This document shows positions 1 to 11,149 of a DNA stretch of 64,000 nucleotides, in pieces (position 1 is the first letter of the stretch; every line of letters starts with the position of its first letter). A model generated the notes under the pieces. That model saw only the letters and a program-made list of their open reading frames with translations, ran no database searches and was not told the origin of the DNA. The DNA is from Coptis chinensis (taxonomy: Eukaryota; Streptophyta; Magnoliopsida; Ranunculales; Ranunculaceae): the NCBI GenBank assembly GCA_015680905.1, contig CM027378.1, positions 56,011,501-56,075,500 on the forward strand. Direction: 5' to 3'. The position numbers and the translations under genes are program-made.

Positions 1-1430
1 GGCCAACCAAACCAGGGGAACTAATGCACTGACATCCCGAATCTCGAAAGTTTCCACACTTTTAATCATGTTAAGTCCAATTCCTGTAAAATCACCAAAA
101 ATATACTAACTATATCAAACAAATAAATTAAACGAACTAACTAATATAAAATTGAGCGTAAATATAAAGCATTTATGTGCTTATCAACAACCTCATCCCA
201 GCTCCCAGTTGCCCCTCACAAATAACTACCCCATAACCCCTCAGAACGAATTCTATACCATACACGCTCTCTACAACACTTAGGTTATGGATTTCTAGGT
301 CACTCACATGTATATCGTACGCTTCCTTCAAATCTACAAAGTTGTTTACAACACTTTTATCTACAATCCTAGGCGGAAAACCACTAGACGATGGAGCCGC
401 ACCAGAACTCGCGCTACTTATAGCAACAACAAAGTCAGATTTAACATCTTCCTCCACACTTTCAAACCCTAGCGACTCATCTCTCACCTCATCAGATCAG
501 GTATCATCCGAATCAGACATGGTGCTGTTTCTTTATCTTTCTTTTTACAAAACAAAATATGTACACAAACCTAGCTACTAGAGCAGATGAGAAATAAAAA
601 ATGGAAGAAACTAACATGACTCTCTAACTATTTTCCAATGCTGAAGAACTGAAGAAGCAATGACCGTTCTGATCTCCAAAATCATTTTATCCAAGCAAAA
701 CCTTTTTAGTTCCCAATGCACGCCATCATTATCCTAAGCCCTAGAATGACACGTACCCTTATGCATTGTCTTTTCAAATCTCCACAAAACGAGGCAGTTA
801 CTATTCCTAGTTAAAACCGCTCACATCGTCACATGTGCCATACACGTGCTATCGAACTCTCTTAGCAGCTCGCTCTGCTGAACATAACGACCTACTGAGA
901 TGGGGCTGTGTGAGGGACTAATATTCACATCCAATAAATATCAAACACGTGTCTAGTACAAGTGGACCTACCACGCACTCCTTCAGGTAGCCAAATTGCA
1001 CCCCGCACCCTCAGCTCATTTCATAGCAACTTGCACAAAGAGTACGATCTCTTCAGAGAGATCTACCTACCAGTTTGACTAATATAGCGATCTCCAGAAG
1101 ATCCACACTTGCTCATGCAATAACAGATAGTAATGTATGCCACAGCTATCACCATCGAGATCTCTAGTTGCGCACTCCATTACTCTACCACAACTTGTCA
1201 TCATGGCTCATTAAATGACATCAAGTCCAGAACTTGACCTGATGCGGGAGAGGAGGAAGCGCGGGCAACTTGCCTATATAAAGAGAAGAGGAACTACGTC
1301 TAACTTTATTTAAGTTTGGCTAAAGAACTTGATACGTAGGTAGCTCGCATCTATCGTGAACTCAGTCAACTCATACCAAATCCCCAATCTCCCTCCAATT
1401 CAAGACCTGTGAAGCCTACACCAATTTGAG
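1..1430 (+). mobile_element. Ty3/gypsy (Tat-like) LTR-retrotransposon fossil, 3' part
   Basis: This looks like the right-hand end of a Ty3/gypsy element on the + strand that enters from beyond the left edge. The right part (about 650-1420) has LTR character: a TATA box near 1276 (CTATATAAAG), then the motifs AACTACGT and GATACGTAGG, which I associate with Tat-lineage LTRs. Left of it, on the minus strand around 173-520, lies protein-like sequence resembling the antisense extra ORF known in Tat/Ogre elements. The order antisense ORF then 3' LTR fits that lineage. The element is incomplete and broken, with at least a couple of breaks. The LTR start is not resolved. Assignment rests on motifs and layout only. 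Confidence 0.45.
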
Positions 1431-1789
1431 CCTTTACACTACATTATATCCCTTTGAGTGGCATTTTAGGTACATTACTTGCTTTGTCAATTGAGGCATA
1501 TGCTATCGTTTACTTCATCAAATGGCGATAAATCACCTTGTCAAGATGAGATGTACTGTTCATTAACATTGTTACAAATTACATTCAAGATTCCTGATGT
1601 TCATGATAACATTGTTCTAAATCACATTCAAGTTTGATGTAAATGTGAGAGTGAGATAAGATATGGTCACATGGTTAGAAATCACTTTCAAGTTTAGTTC
1701 ATCATAATTACATACCATGATCTCAAAGAGAATCTATATAAAAAAAAAATGGAAATGTTTAGAGGTTAGGCCAACCTCAACCTGCATTA
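1431..1789. other. Intergenic, nothing recognised
   Basis: No gene, RNA or clear repeat terminus is visible. Near 1574-1700 the phrase 'aaat(c/t)acattcaagt' recurs about three times in degenerate form. A short A-run at 1741-1749 could be the poly-A of the LINE fragment that follows on the minus strand. Confidence 0.4.
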
Positions 1790-1992
1790 ATATCAGAATC
1801 TATTGTATACAGTACCATTAGCATCATCTACTAATATTACAGATAATCTCTTATCAAAAGGCCCTATACTATAGTTTACACTATGATTACTCATGTTACA
1901 AGTCTTTGCCATGAAGGCAGCAGCTCTATTAGTTTCCCTGAAGATGTGGTTGAATTCAATCCTCTCAAAGCATTGCATTGCGTAAAAAAAAA

Positions 1993-2101
1993 GGTGCCGA
2001 CTAGTAAAGTCGGTAAAACCTTTGGGTGATGATACCAGAGGTCTGGGGCTCGAACCCCACCAACATCAAAGATTTTTTGATCTCATTTAAAACAGGCTTT
2101 C

Positions 2102-2177
<76 letters not shown>

Positions 2178-2296
2178 TGTCGACCGCAAAGTCGGTAAAA
2201 CCTTTGGGTGATGATACCAGAGGTATGGGGCTCAAACCCTGCCAGCATCAAAGAGTTACTGATCACATTTAAAACAGGCTTACCAATAAAAAAAAA
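1993..2296 (+). mobile_element. Tandem pair of tRNA-derived SINE-like repeats
   Basis: Two head-to-tail copies (about 1993-2104 and 2176-2296) share GGTG(C/T)CGAC, AAAGTCGGTAAAACC, TTTGGGTGATGATACCAGAG and a B-box-like GGCTCGAACCCC or GGCTCAAACCCT, and both end in AAAACAGGCTT(T/A)CCAA. The B-box-like motif about 55-60 bases from the start and the simple-sequence or poly-A tail fit a Pol III SINE. An AT microsatellite separates them and a poly-A follows the second. They sit inside the LINE RNase H sequence. I could not name the SINE family, and no clear target duplication was seen. Confidence 0.5.
2105..2175. repeat. (AT)n microsatellite, about 71 bp
   Basis: Pure alternating AT between the two SINE-like copies. 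It probably grew from the A/T-rich tail of the first copy and is likely to vary in length between individuals. Confidence 0.95.
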
Positions 2297-3004
2297 CTAC
2301 ATTAAGACATAACCAAGGTGTTGGTTCTAGTCCCTTTAGTATGTTGATTGTTCTCTTGGAACCTGAGTTGATTTCCAATTACCTTATACCTATCATGCTT
2401 ACTGCCTTGATACCTTCCGTGATACCCAGTAGTTCCTGAAGCAAGGTTGACTTGTATTTGGAGCTATTGTTGTATGTTAGAAAAGCATTTCCATCTTTAT
2501 CTCTAATCATTCCTCCATATCCAACACACTACGGTTGCAGAGTTCCATCAGGGTTGAGCATGAAGGAGCTAGGTTTCTACCAAACACATTGATTCACCAT
2601 TCTAGAGATCCATACAGTTTGTAACCCCAACAAGCTCACCATTCTTCTAGTCTCGTCAGAATCTGAAATCTTCATGAGAACTTGTTGCAAGTAGTTTTTC
2701 ATCTTTTTCGAAGTGTCCCAGGCAACATGGAGAGCAGTGTGTTGTTTTCCTTTGAATCTTCTATTGTTCCTTTCGCTCCAGATATCATACACCATAGCGC
2801 ACACCATAACTCTAATAATCTTAACTACAGTAGTGTTGTTTCTTGTGATCCTTGATATCATACCGTTCATGATTAGATTCCATCACTGTAAGGTTTAAGC
2901 CTAGGTGTCTCTTTACCTCAGACCATATATCCTTTACATATAGACCTATATAGAACTTTGAATCCACTTTTGGCTTGGAATTGTGATATGGTGTGTTATG
3001 TACA

Positions 3005-3040
3005 CTAGCCAGAAAATGCACGTGCTTGCACGTGGGTGAC
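3005..3040 (-). mobile_element. Helitron 3' terminus (5' end not resolved)
   Basis: On the minus strand the sequence shows a hairpin CACGTGCAAGCACGTG, then about ten bases, then CTAG followed by T. This is the Helitron 3' layout (hairpin plus CTRR, inserted between A and T). The + strand base before CTAG is A at 3004, as required. The LINE homology stops right beside it, which supports an insertion there. I could not find the matching TC 5' end to the right, so the element's length and content, possibly including sequence up to the FRS pseudogene, are unknown. Confidence 0.45.
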
Positions 3041-4460
3041 AAAAAAACTTACTAAAAACGTAAAAAGTACATGTACACAGTTTCCCATCTACAATTTTTC
3101 ATGAATTATAACACCATCTCCATATATATCCTTTAAAACTGCATGTTAAAACTATATGAATTGTAAGACACTATCATCATGACAAAAAGAGGAGTAGGAA
3201 ATGCACAAATTGAACCTCAAATTAGCGATCATACCACTTTAGGGCGTTGAAAATGTTGACCCATGTTGTATTCAAAAATAGGACGTCAGACCCAGGACAC
3301 TTGCTGATGTCAGCGATAAAATGTGAATTTCCTACTATTCCCTTCTTCGTTTCTCCTATTAATACCATTTTACCTTGAGTTATGATAAAGACAAATCATT
3401 CTCTCCTTCAATTAGAGCGCTAATCTTACCAACCGTCAAAATAGAGAGTGTAGTATTTCAAAATTCCGCGTAGCTTAAAAAACTAAAAGAGTTTGACGAG
3501 GCTTTTGAATGCTGCCTTTTGAGTTTTGAATACACAGTAATTGAAAAAGAGAAAACGCCCGAAGTCTTCTCTCTTGTCTCTATTCCTTGGCTTTGTGAAC
3601 TCCTCTCTACTCTCTCCTCTCTCTATCTTTTCATGGCCAAACTGTAAATCATTTTCGTTGGTCAGAAATCTTGCTGTTGTGTATCACTGCAAATTACGAA
3701 GAAATCAAATGAAAAAAACACGACAAAATTTGCTTTGTCGTTAATTTGGCAAATTTAGATCAAATTTGAGAGTTAAAGTGGTATTGCAACATAGTTTCCA
3801 ACAATACTAACAATACTTCTTAAGAAAAAAAATAAATACCATGGATTGAGAATTGTATGGATATGTTCCCATCCTATGTATTTGTTTACACCATGTTCGC
3901 TATGTCTTTTGTACAAAAGCAAAAGCATCCAGAAAAGATATAGCAATGCCCACCTATACCCAACTATTGCTTCCATCACACACAAATAGGATTTGCACAA
4001 AAATATTGATAGCGATCCATGTACGAAAAATTGAAGACCATCATCTCGATAACTACTATAATCTTTAAAAAACCAAAAGAATTGAGTCCATACCATTTGC
4101 TTCCATATCCCTTCATATTCTATAAACCTGCAAAATGAAGTTGTTCTAAAACTAATAAGAAATATTAAGGGCAGTTGATTACATTTCCTGAAGGGGCTCA
4201 TTAAGATCAATGAATGTGTTCCCATAGGTTGTTGTTGATTCCTACAACATAAATAATAATAATAATAATAATAATAATTAAGACAACTTGAGTAATATTA
4301 ACAAAGCAAGACTTTTCGTACTTACCCGATTGAAAGTTTGAGTTGGATAGCTTTGGCCAACAATTGGTGATTGTTGCACATTACTTTCACCAAGACCCTA
4401 CACAATTTGGCTCAAAAAGCAAGAATAGTCTGTAAACATGAGTAAGATGAAGAGATCTTT
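3041..4460. other. Intergenic, no gene supported
   Basis: AT-rich sequence without a convincing gene. Open frames at 3541-3744 (+) and 3773-4225 (-) have hydrophobic, low-information translations and no recognisable domain. An (AAT)n tract lies at about 4252-4278. Part of this stretch may belong to the Helitron whose 3' end is at 3005. Confidence 0.4.
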
Positions 4461-4467
4461 TCATTAC

Positions 4468-7071
4468 CTAACTAGAATTATAGGGCTCAAGATTAGTCTT
4501 CGTAGCACAAGCTTCAACATTTTGGCCTGAAACAAGTAAATACCAATAACTGAACATGAGTTAAACATGAATGCACATGACGGTTTTACTTGATGTATTG
4601 AGTTGCTCATACCTCTTTTCCTTTTCCTTCCTTGGCTCATTTTAGACGTATCAGTGGATATTACAACTGAAGATTGTTGATTGCACAAGCTAACAACACA
4701 AGATTTATCATATAGGAATCAGTTCAACAAATACAAAGCTAAGAATGACTATAATTTACTATGATTTAGTGTCTGGCTTGGAGCTCTTTTTGTTCTTGTC
4801 TTGCCATATATGATGGTATTCTTTTTTGTCTCCCCTTGTGCTTCAAAATGGGTGGATCAACTAGTGGCTTAATTTGCTTTGTCCATATGGCTCCTTAAAC
4901 ATTTTTGGCTATCATTAAGTCCACTTTCAATATGATTTAGAGAACTGATTCTCATATTTTTCATTATAGACTCAACTTCTTTTAATACTTGATGGAAACC
5001 CGACATTGCTATCTTGTAAACTTTGATAGACGTAGCACCTTTAGTAGCGATATTAACAGCTTCAAAACAAAGGCTACTAAATCTGCTTGTATTAGCCCTA
5101 TGACAATCAGCTACTATCTCCCATCCCTCTTTGTTTGTAACTGATCCAGACTTTGCATCCCTAGTCCATCTCTTTAATATATATTGATGAGGAAGGTGCA
5201 AAACATCCATAACAACAAAAATCTTCAAACATGCCTATAGAAGTAACCGGCAAATTCATACAATAGACAACTACAAGTGGCACTATTGTCTTCACAGTCA
5301 AAACTTACTGTTGGAAAAGTGTTTTCATGGCCCAATCTCCACACACGAATGAAATGTGGACCTTGTCCCAACTTCCTCAACTTTTTTTTGACGATATGAA
5401 AAACTTTCATGTAACTGATCCCGAAACCTTGTAAATATTTCTCTTGTGTAAATTTCTACAACTTCCTTCTCAATTTCCATTGAAAATCTCAAAGCACACT
5501 TTATATAATTGGTTTCATAGGCCTCGTCACTTTCAGCCTCCCTTCTAACAATGACAGCCATTTGGTATTGTTTCATAAATGTCAACAAGGGCAAACTACT
5601 TTTCAAGTAACCATCGAAGTATGCATTTATACTTTCACTGAGTTGGGTTGTGTACATGGCTACAAAAAATATGTCACAAGCATAAATAGATGCCTACTTT
5701 TGTCTCTTTTCATAAAGCCTTGCTAACCACTTGTTCCCTTCTAAGTCATACATTTCAATCATCTCTTTCCAACTAAGCTCAAACTCTTCGATCATCGGTC
5801 TCGTTCCCATACAAACAATACATGAAGTCATCCCAAAAGCCTTTTTTTGAATTAATCACATGTGACAAATTTGTCTTTGTATTTCTAGTAATATGTCATG
5901 TACAAAAGCGATGGCGTGTACCTGGTAATACCTTTTCTATTGCTCCTCCAATCCTTAATTCTTGATCGGTAAGAATCACTCTTAACTTGGTTGCTTACCA
6001 TTCATTTACCTCATCCACATTTCATAACCCATTCAAATGACTCCTCGCATTCATTGTAAAGCATCGCACCTCCAAATATTATTGTTTGGAAATAATTATT
6101 GATGCCGACAATTGGTATAAATGGCATGCCATATCTATTTGTCCCATATGTAGGATCAAAACAAACAACATCCCCAAAATAATGATAATCCATCATTGAT
6201 TGCACATCAGCCCAAAAAAAATGCTCGGTATGTCTATCTGAATCAATTTGGATAGAGTGAAAGAATGATGGATTATCCACTTCTTGACGCTCGAAGAATT
6301 CAAGAACAGACTGTGCATCTCCCACTAAAAGCTCATGGATGTCTTCGAATTTTACCAAAAAGGTTTCTGGCATCTCTTTCATTGTAGCCAACATTGCAGC
6401 TTCCTCCAACTTCAGTTCCCATGTATCGCATCATAAGATTTGTTTTGATCCCAGCTAACTGCATGTTCTGAAACACACGTTCTTGCTCTTCCGCTATCTT
6501 CCTTGAAGACCTCAGTTTGTGCCTTTTAGTCGGAGTTACAAGTGGATGATTGTGTTCTTCGATAACTCGAGAGACAATCCAAGTTTTGTCATCTTTTGTT
6601 CGGGTGTACATTATCGCATTGCATCCTGCCTGTTCTTGAATTGGATCTATTTTTCTGCCTTTCTTCAAACGGTTTTGAAGAATTGCTAAAACCTTGGAGT
6701 GAACAACAGTACGAGCATGCATTAATTTCTTTTGTGCATTGAGATTTAGAAGTCGAGCACCTCCTAACGCTGAATCCAATCCACCTTGCATAATTTTTGT
6801 AATAATTATATGCCTCATCTGGTGAATCAAATTCAATGCCAACACATAGACATAATTTATCCGTTTTATCTTCATAATCTCCCTCTTCTATTTCAACAAT
6901 TTGAGACCCATTTATATTATTTTCAGCAACATCATCCTTGGCTTCATCAAAATCTTCAGAATTATAATTGCCATCCCCATAAATCTCTTCAAATTGATCT
7001 GGGTCAGTAAAAACTTCTTCATTCCCTTTAATGTTATCAAAACCAAAATCAATAGAAAAAATTATTGACAT
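4468..7071 (-). pseudogene. FAR1-RELATED SEQUENCE-like pseudogene (MULE-transposase-derived)
   Basis: Minus-strand pieces follow the FRS domain order. About 7054-6625 gives an acidic N-terminus and the FAR1 DNA-binding start (EFDSPDEAYNYYKNYAR). About 6625-6430 gives GCNAIMYTRTKDDKTW and EEHNHPLVTPTKRHKLRS. About 6345-6011 gives the MULE transposase core (FGDVVCFDPTYGTNRYGMPF). About 5960-5330 carries more of the transposase fold (TQLSESINAYFDGYLKS). About 5320-5225 holds a SWIM zinc finger with C-S-C...C/Y-R-H-V. C-terminal exon-like pieces follow at about 4860-4769, 4690-4608 and 4526-4468. Frameshifts near 6625 and 6340-6400 and a TGA in place of a conserved Trp codon near 5918 disable it. 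The 5' coding end is cut by the fold-back MITE at 7055. FRS proteins are nuclear transcription factors derived from Mutator transposase; this copy should make none. Confidence 0.8.
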
Positions 7072-7466
7072 GGGTACTGGACTATAGTGGATTTTACATT
7101 ATAGGTATTGTATTATATTTTTTGCAAAATAGGATTCCGTATATTTCAAATATTGCTAATATGGGTACTTGTTATGTACGTTGTTAAGTATTTATACGTA
7201 TTTGATGATTTGGCAAACGGAGTTAACTAATTTTTCAACGGTCAAAATTTGTTTGCTTCATAATTGTACAACAGTCAAAATTTGAAATTAGTTGACTCCG
7301 TTTGCCAAATCATCCAATACATATAAATACTTAACAGCGTACATAACGAGTACCCATATTAGCAATATTTGAAATATACGGTACCCTATTTTTCAAAAAA
7401 AAAAATACTACATTACCCATAATGTAAAATCCACTATAGTTCAGTACCCATGTTAATAATTTTTTC
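7055..7466. mobile_element. Fold-back Mutator-type MITE, 412 bp
   Basis: The two halves are near-perfect inverted copies, from GAAAAAATTATTGACATGG on the left to its complement on the right, meeting around 7250. It is flanked by a perfect 9-bp direct repeat AAATCAATA (7046-7054 and 7467-7475), the target-duplication length typical of Mutator-like elements. It lies at the 5' end of the FRS-like coding sequence, and the ATG at 7071 sits in its terminal repeat. No coding capacity. Confidence 0.85.
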
Positions 7467-7475
7467 AAATCAATA

Positions 7476-9049
7476 TTGTATTGGTTTGGCAGAAAAAATA
7501 TGAAGTTGGGAATGAGTTACTTGATAGAAAATCGAATTCCATAGAATGGCTAGTAAAGAAGGACACTAGCTAGAAAACATAAACTAAGGATTTCGGACGA
7601 TTGTTCAACAAATCAGGCGGTGGTCAGTTGCCAAAACTAAAAGAGGGAAGGCGGCAATTTTCTAACTGGGTTGGGTTTATGATTAGATCGTTTAAGCAGT
7701 TGACCCAATGCGGAACCGGTTAGTTCGGGAGGTTTTTTATTAAACCCGAATGAACCGGACGGTTAGCCAGTGGGCCGAGCCAATACCAGTCTGGCTAATT
7801 CTGCTATTCTTAGAAATCTAAAATATATTGTTTACAAGCTAGCAGACTCGAACCTTGGTTCCACTACTGACTTATCTTATTCTTCAACTGATGTGCCACA
7901 TTTTCCACAAAGTGTTGCTGATATATGTAGGTATATATATAAATTTACTACAAGTAGTGACCCATTGGTCCAACCACGTACTAACCTAGTGACCCATTCC
8001 CTTCACCCGGTTGACCACTGGGCTGGGTTTGATAACACTACTATTTTTTAGTTCTATATCCCATCTGGGTATGAGCTATCCATTTGGACGGCTTGGACGG
8101 CTATAAGCAAAGTGCACATTGATTCAAGGAGATCTCTCCTTATCAGTTCCCTTTTACCTATTTAAAATACGTGTAATTACTTTCTTACCCTTTTGTACTT
8201 AATTAACCTCTCTAAAACCTCTCTTTTTCAAAACCAATTTTTGTTCCTCTCGTCCTTTCCTTCTCTCTGCCATATCTCTTTATCGATTTTCTCTTCCATC
8301 CTCAAAATCCCTTCCTAAGCATTAGGAGGTTTCGCTTGTCTTGAAACTCACGGGAGAAAATTTGTGTTGCATGTTTGGAAGGAAACTTTGGTTTTTGCAT
8401 AACTTATGGTAAACAAGTGAGTACCTTTTTTTCGTTTTTATCATAAATAGTTAGTGATGGTGATGGCAATTCAAGTTGTTATGGAGGGTGGAGGTGGTGG
8501 TGGTGGTGGTGGTGGAGAAGTGTTCAATAAAAAAAAATATTAACTACCTAAGCTCCACCCTTGGATTAAATGAATGAGATGATGTCATGTGTAATTTTTA
8601 ATAATTGGTCCTACTCTTAATAGCAATATTTGCAGTTTGGTCCTCAAATAGGTCACGTGTACAATATGTGCAGGGTATTATGGGCATTTTCAAAAAAATA
8701 TGGATGGAATAGACGTGAGTCGTTCGGTCAACTCACAGTTAAGGCAAAGTCAACGCACTTTAACGGCAATTTTGGACCAAAGTGCAATAAACAATTAATT
8801 GTGGATCAAATCCTAATACCACTATTATCACTAGGACCAAAATGCAAAAACCCAAAAAAAAATAATACAATACTATAACTCAAAAACTATGATAGCATAT
8901 GGAGAAAAACAATATTAAAAAATTTCTATTATAGATCAATTTTGTTATAGTGATAAGCACGCACCGTCTACTCGTTTTTTTTCTATTTCACGCAGAAGGA
9001 ATGCTTCACCAATGGCCATTTCAGGCTAGTAGTAGTAGTAATTAATAGT
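7476..9049. other. Intergenic, no gene supported
   Basis: Only short frames without recognisable domains. A (GGT)n tract lies at about 8491-8514. The phrase 'ggaccaaa(g/a)tgcaa' recurs around 8772 and 8836 and resembles repeat-derived DNA, but no element boundary was found. Confidence 0.4.
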
Positions 9050-9560
9050 GTATGTAACGAACATCCTATCAAGTATGTGATGTGCACGCAGACACACAGT
9101 CCACACATAACGACTCTGCCAGCTCAACTCGACTCCAAGAACACAAGCACTCACTTACTCATCAAGATCAGTTCAGCATCAATGACTCGTCACTCAACTC
9201 ATGACATTATCATCTGCCACCCTCGTCATTGTTATCATTAGCATCAGACCTTTACCCATTGCAACACTCAAATCATGACCATCATATCATTACATCTTTA
9301 ACCACACTCTTTCTTTATCAACTCAAACAACATAATACCTGGAACCACCACACACGTGCAGCCTGTGGGACGTGTCGCTCATCCTAGCAGTACACATGTC
9401 CATACCACCACACATATCCTACCAAATATTGCTCATAACACCTATAAAAGTCAACCTCAGAACTACGTTGGCTTGATTCCAGTCTCACTCATAAAGTGTT
9501 GGATACGTAGGCATCTACAGGAACCATTTCCATCCACCAAAACCATTCCCTTTCTTCATG
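9050..9560 (+). mobile_element. LTR-like remnant of a Tat-type Ty3/gypsy element
   Basis: CACCTATAAAAG (TATA-like) near 9440 is followed by GAACTACGTTGGCTTGATTCC-like sequence and GGATACGTAGGCATCT near 9490-9515. The same ordered motifs occur in the fossil at 1270-1350. The upstream part is C/A-rich, as in U3 regions. No matching second LTR, target duplication or coding region was found, so this is a worn solo or truncated LTR. Ends are approximate. Confidence 0.35.
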
Positions 9561-10039
9561 TAGATTAGAACTAAGTCATAAACATTTGGTGTAATATCAT
9601 GTTAATCCCTTAGGATAAAAATAGGCATTTATAGTGTCGTTTGTCTTCAATTTTAGTGTGTGTTTATCACATCCCTGTGTTTTAAAAGCTGCAAAGTTAC
9701 TAACTAACACAAAGGTTGAAATATGTGTGTTTAGTTATGTGTTTTACATTATTATCGGCGGTGCTAATTTGAAATCATTATTGGTAGTACTCAATAGTTC
9801 CAAATTGCACAATCAAAGCTAGTTTTTGGCTTCTCCAATTTTAACACCAAAGTTCACTAATATATCATCGTTGTTGAAGTTTTTATTTAAGGTCCTTGCA
9901 ATGATGATAATAATATCGAAGTGTACAAATTTTCTTATTGTGATCATTTATCAGTAGGTCTCAATAGTGTCAATCTCCTGATATAGTTCGTTATAGTTGA
10001 TATTAAGAAGAAACTTTATTTCGAATTAGTTTGTTTTGC

Positions 10040-10465
10040 CTTCGTTATTGGAATATTTGTATAGTGTCGTATTAGTAGTAGTGTTGTTTGTCTTCATTTT
10101 TAGTGTTTAATTTGTTTCTCACTTATATAGTGTTCAGTGATAGCTTATAAAATATCTTAATTTGGAAGTGCATGCTGCATGCAATGAAACTTTTTTTTTA
10201 TCGCTTATATAATGTCTTGTAACGCTTTTATAGTATCGTCGAGAGCGCCAAGATACTATTTTTTTTTTAAGTCTTACATATTGTCGTGGAAAGCTTATAT
10301 AGTGTTTGTGAACTCTTATATAATATCTTTGGAAGCACAGTGAAAATGTTTTTTTTTATAGCTTATATAGTGTCTTGGGAAGCTTGTATAGTTGCTTGAA
10401 AAGATTATATAGTATTGTCGAAAGTGCCAAGATACTATTTTCGAAACTTATATAGTGTCACATAT
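10040..10465. repeat. Degenerate short repeat with core CTTATATAGTGTC
   Basis: About ten spaced copies of (G/C)CTTATATA(G/A)TGTC(T/G)T-like words, for example near 10124, 10205, 10287, 10312, 10362, 10403 and 10447. They are separated by 20-50 bases with partial longer-range similarity, including AGCGCCAAGATACTATTTT-like segments near 10244 and 10424. Function unknown; probably part of an unidentified transposable element. Confidence 0.45.
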
Positions 10466-11149
10466 ATGTAATTTTGGAGATCGCAACGCTTTGAATTGGC
10501 GTGACTATAGTTGAATCGAACTTGATCCTTAGTAAGGTATCAAGTTGATTGGTTGATAGCTAGCCTTTTGGGGGCATTACGTACTATGGTTGATAGTTAG
10601 CCTTTTGGGGATGTTACTATGTTTGCATTTGATTTGTATATACCAAATTGGTTGGCTGATATTAAGCCCCGATTTTCTGAGTTTAATTTACTTGCAAAAA
10701 TGTGAACTAGCACCAAAGAGTAAGTACAAACTAATGGTAGTAACTAAATTGAACATGTACAGTTGACAATAACTAGTTATGTGGTTTGGAGTTCGTAATT
10801 TGGAGATATTGATCCTAAGTAAGGTATCAATACGTTAGTATGGTACCCGTTGTGGGTGTTAATGTAGTTAGCCCCAGTTTTGGAGCTTGATTGACCTGCA
10901 CTAGATTGAGCTAGTTCCAAAAAAGAATTAGTGCAAATCAATAAGAATTTGGAGAAAATAGAGCATTGAGCTCAAATTATAACTGGCTTGTACTTGCGCT
11001 GATCGCTGCAGCTAGCCCCAGCTCGGAGTGTAATCGAATTGCAGTAGGTCAAGCTGTAGATATAGAAATTGGTAGTATAATCAAGGTTGTCGATAGTTTT
11101 AGTCGGAACACTTGCATATTGGGGAGGGGGTCAATATGTGGGCGCCATT

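Larger units (their letters stand above)
1790..2990 (-). mobile_element. L1-type LINE fragment (C-terminal zone and RNase H domain), interrupted
   Basis: Minus-strand translations match the end of a plant L1 ORF2. About 2990-2577 encodes the segment after the zinc-binding RT domain, including VYDIWSERNNRRFKGK, a counterpart of the plant LINE consensus 'YxIWxERNxRxF'. About 2560-2300 encodes an RNase H-like start with LNPDGTLQP and YGGMIRDKDGNAF. About 1978-1793 encodes the end of the same domain, with HIFRETNRAAAFMAK. The RNase H part is split by the SINE-like insert at about 1993-2296. Reading frames are broken and the RT core is absent, so this is a dead 5'-truncated copy. Its upstream side stops close to the Helitron terminus at 3005. 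Family identity is fairly secure; exact ends are not. Confidence 0.6.

Noticed and set aside
3773-4225. 150-aa frame on the minus strand as a gene
   Set aside because: Hydrophobic, Phe/Leu/Tyr-rich translation with no domain, in low-complexity AT-rich DNA with no splice context or homologue that I can recognise.
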